This document shows, in pieces, positions 30,751 through 33,216 of a stretch of DNA of 33,216 nt. The stretch comes from an uncultured Clostridia bacterium (GTDB taxonomy: Bacteria; Bacillota; Clostridia; Oscillospirales; Ruminococcaceae). The notes under the pieces were generated by a model. That model worked only from the letters and a program-made list of their open reading frames with translations. It was not told the origin of the DNA and searched no databases. Each line of letters opens with the position of its first letter. Within the stretch, counting starts at the first letter, position 1. The stretch is taken from positions 1 to 33,216 of the forward strand of contig CALWNT010000199.1 in NCBI GenBank assembly GCA_944382885.1. The letters run 5' to 3'. The position numbers were made by a program, and so were the translations under genes.

Positions 30751-33216
30751 CTATTTTTCAGACGTTTTTTGGGTATTTCGATCTCTACGCTTCAGAATCA
30801 GTGCAACAATTAAGGTAATCAGTGATGTAATAGCAATACAAGCAACCTTTTGATAAGGTGACTGTTCACCAGTATCTGGCATCTTTACGAAAATGGGTAT
30901 AGGTCGAATGGTAGTATCAATGTCGGGTGGGATGATCTCTGTAGTCAGTTCTGATTCGATAATCGGTCTAACTTGAATGGCAGTCTCAGGTAAACGTTCA
31001 CCAGAAATTTGCGGTGACTGGATTCCATTTAATCCCTCTTTAATGCTTTCTTCATCATAGGTAGCTGTAAGAGAACCGATCACCGGCTGATCTTCAACCG
31101 TGATCTGCAATGTGATTCCTGTAACATCATTAGAGCCGATGAAGAAATAGTATTTATTTTCGTCATGGTGATATCGATCTGGTGCTTCGATTTCAGCTAG
31201 GTAATACAAACCCTTAGGCAGTTCCTTGCTTCTGACCCAGTTATTCAAATCGCTCTTTAATTCCTGAATCAGCATACCATCTGATGCTCTGTATACTCCA
31301 TATACCGCTTCCAACGGTCTACCATCAAAAGACGATTTTTTCTTGTATTCTACAAACCCCTTAACCGTTTCATTGGCGATTGTTGTTCCATCAGCATTTA
31401 GATCAATTTGCAGTAATGGAGTTTCTGGATTATTGGCATCAAACCGGAAATAATATTTCTCTTGATTTAATATCAGCCCGTCTGATGTTTGCAGCTCCTG
31501 TACATACCAAGATGTGTTAGGAGGTAAATCTACCTGGCTAACTCCTTTTAAATTTTCATCAATTCCAAAATAGTCAACCATATCGCCTTTTCTCAATATC
31601 ACCTTACCGTTTGAATCAGAAATATTTTGATTTGCAAAAATACCGAAGATAATATCCTGATAAGCGTCCGGATCAGGATAGTAAATATTTTCTTCGATAA
31701 GTTTTGTCAATTGCAGCTGTGCTTTTTGTCGTTCATCATAAATTGTGAATGGTTCATCGTATATTTCGACATCTTGACCGGCATATTTTAGCTCTACAAT
31801 GTGTTCCTTCCCGTCCAACACAAAACCTTCAGGTGCACTTACTTCTTTTACCAAATACTTATTATTTACCTCCAATGGAATGGATGCTGCTGTTCCATCT
31901 GCCTTTGTAACAATACTATCAAGCAGTTTCCCATCTGGGTACTTCACTTCTCCGTTTACGACAATATCACCATACGCATATATTTCAAATTTTGCATTCT
32001 CCAAATTTTGCACCTGGTATACCGGAGTATATTTGTCTCCGAACTCTGTCGATTGACGATTGAAGGTTAAAAGCATCTCCCCTTTTTTGTTTACAATAAT
32101 CCTGGCCTTTTGGGATATATCGGTCACTTCTACCGTTTTGGTTACGGTTACAATGTCCTGACCGGCATATTCTAACGAAAAATCATACTCTGTAGTGTCG
32201 ATAACATATCCATCAGGAGCTGTCCTTTCTTTCCAGTAGTAATCACCCAAATATAAATCCAAATCTGATATGATGTGCCCATCTTTATCTGTAATTTGTG
32301 TGTCCATTAGCGTTCCAGCTTTGAATTTCACATCTCCGTTTACCACAATATCATTTCTGGCAAACAGATCATAGACTGCTCCAGGAACACCTTTCCCGGT
32401 TTCCGAGTCCGTTTTAATCAATTCCGCTTTACCCTTCTGCGGGCTATCTGTTGCCTCTAGACTATGCGTGTAAACAGGAATTTCCTGGCCAGCATATGCT
32501 AAGGTAAAATCGTGCTCTGCGGTATCAAGGACATATCCATACGGAGCCGTTTTCTCCTTCGCATAATAGCTCCCTAAATATAGATATTCTGAATATGCTT
32601 CTCCGTTGGTATCAGTCGTTAAAATGTCTACAACTGTGCCAGCAGGATATTTTACATCACCATTTACAATAACGTCTTTTCTAACAAAAATTTCATAAAC
32701 TGCTCCAGGAATACCTTTCCCGGTTTCAGCATCTTTTTTTTGCAAATGGACTCTTGCCTTTTGTGGCGTGTCTTCCACACTCAGACCTTCGGTAAAAACA
32801 TCTACATCCTGTCCCTGGTAGGTCAGAGAAACGTCATATTCCTCCCGGTCAAGAACATAGCCATTGGGAGCCGTTTTCTCTTTCACATAGTAGTCTCCCA
32901 GATACAAATACTTAGAATAGGCTTCCCCATTCTGATCTGTTGTCAACGTATCTACTACACTTCCCGCCGTATTCTTCACATCACCGTTTACAACAATGTC
33001 TTTTCTGGCGAAAACTTCATAAACAGCATCCGGTACACCTTTCCCGGTCTCCAAGTCTGTCTTCTGCAAGTGGATTCTACCCTTTTGCGGCGTATCTTCT
33101 ACATCCAGTCCTTCAGTAAAGACATCGATCTCCTGCCCTTTGTAAGTCAGAGAAACATCATGTTCCTCCCGGTCAAGAACATAGCCATCTGGAGCCGTTT
33201 TCTCTTTCACATAGTA
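30751..33216 (-). CDS. SpaA/CnaB-repeat adhesin with sortase motif, 5' end missing
   Basis: The frame is still open at the right edge, so the first exported part is not visible. About 820 residues are seen. They form roughly seven CnaB/SpaA-like domains; three complete units of 108-109 residues (HLQKxD at the start, IVVNGDVK in the middle, KEKTAPxGYVLD before the end) show the Lys and Glu expected for intramolecular isopeptide bonds. More divergent domains follow. The C-terminus has MPDTGE, a hydrophobic span (CIAITSLITLIVALIL) and KRRDRN, a sortase-anchoring signal. On a conjugative element this suggests a surface adhesin carried as cargo or used for mating contact. Confidence 0.85.
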   Translation of the reverse strand, partial: YYVKEKTAPDGYVLDREEHDVSLTYKGQEIDVFTEGLDVEDTPQKGRIHLQKTDLETGKGVPDAVYEVFARKDIVVNGDVKNTAGSVVDTLTTDQNGEAYSKYLYLGDYYVKEKTAPNGYVLDREEYDVSLTYQGQDVDVFTEGLSVEDTPQKARVHLQKKDAETGKGIPGAVYEIFVRKDVIVNGDVKYPAGTVVDILTTDTNGEAYSEYLYLGSYYAKEKTAPYGYVLDTAEHDFTLAYAGQEIPVYTHSLEATDSPQKGKAELIKTDSETGKGVPGAVYDLFARNDIVVNGDVKFKAGTLMDTQITDKDGHIISDLDLYLGDYYWKERTAPDGYVIDTTEYDFSLEYAGQDIVTVTKTVEVTDISQKARIIVNKKGEMLLTFNRQSTEFGDKYTPVYQVQNLENAKFEIYAYGDIVVNGEVKYPDGKLLDSIVTKADGTAASIPLEVNNKYLVKEVSAPEGFVLDGKEHIVELKYAGQDVEIYDEPFTIYDERQKAQLQLTKLIEENIYYPDPDAYQDIIFGIFANQNISDSNGKVILRKGDMVDYFGIDENLKGVSQVDLPPNTSWYVQELQTSDGLILNQEKYYFRFDANNPETPLLQIDLNADGTTIANETVKGFVEYKKKSSFDGRPLEAVYGVYRASDGMLIQELKSDLNNWVRSKELPKGLYYLAEIEAPDRYHHDENKYYFFIGSNDVTGITLQITVEDQPVIGSLTATYDEESIKEGLNGIQSPQISGERLPETAIQVRPIIESELTTEIIPPDIDTTIRPIPIFVKMPDTGEQSPYQKVACIAITSLITLIVALILKRRDRNTQKTSEK
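32110..33084. repeat. Tandem ~324-bp CnaB-domain repeats in the adhesin gene
   Basis: Three consecutive units of 324, 324 and 327 bp (32761-33084, 32437-32760, 32110-32436) encode homologous domains; a further partial unit continues to the right edge. High conservation at nucleotide level between the two rightmost units suggests recent duplication or recombination. Confidence 0.85.

Noticed and set aside
32110..33216. CRISPR or satellite repeat
   Set aside because: The 324-bp units are protein domains of an adhesin.

Overview
The window looks like DNA of a low-GC Gram-positive gut-type Clostridia (Lachnospiraceae/Oscillospiraceae range). AGGAGG-type ribosome binding sites, frequent TTG/GTG starts, sigma-A promoters, a sortase-type surface protein and a Firmicutes-style conjugation module all point there; the species cannot be named from sequence alone. 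Nearly every gene lies on the minus strand. The one clear exception is a small plus-strand gene near 12.9-13.5 kb.

Left part (1-10.9 kb): the 5' part of araD runs off the left edge. Next comes a surface-glycan operon read from about 11.03 kb leftward: a HAD-type protein with two fibronectin-III-like domains, a glycosyltransferase with bacterial sialyltransferase motifs, three left-handed beta-helix O-acyltransferases, a KdsB-like CMP-sugar synthetase, an HMGL-family aldolase fused to a second domain, a KdsC-like phosphatase, and a fourth O-acyltransferase. Together these predict synthesis, CMP activation, transfer and O-acylation of a KDO-like or other ulosonic acid. A pyruvate-type aldolase sits where KdsA or NeuB would be expected. 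Two of the O-acyltransferase genes carry G9 tracts. One tract puts its gene out of frame (OFF) and the other leaves its gene in frame (ON), which suggests phase-variable decoration of the glycan.

Junction (10.9-13.5 kb): a strong operon promoter, a 256-bp segment bounded by a perfect 27-bp inverted repeat with a hairpin at its centre, a tyrosine-recombinase-like gene lacking most catalytic residues, and a small orphan gene. The orphan gene is bracketed by two copies of [palindrome + 3' end of an ArdC-like gene]; the outer copy is a decayed pseudogene.

Right part (13.5-33.2 kb): the transfer module of an integrative conjugative element or plasmid. In transcription order it has a sortase-anchored multi-repeat CnaB/SpaA-like adhesin (5' end outside the window), a small membrane protein, a small possibly DNA-binding protein, a surface protein, a pilin-like protein, the VirD4 coupling protein, a VirB6-like channel protein, a VirB3/PrgI-like protein, the VirB4 ATPase, a lysozyme-like/M23 hydrolase, two single-pass membrane proteins, a CHC2-type protein, a TadZ/ParA-like protein, small hypotheticals and an ArdC-like antirestriction/metallopeptidase protein. 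No relaxase, replication gene or functional integrase is visible, so the element probably continues beyond the right edge. No tRNA, rRNA or CRISPR array was recognised.
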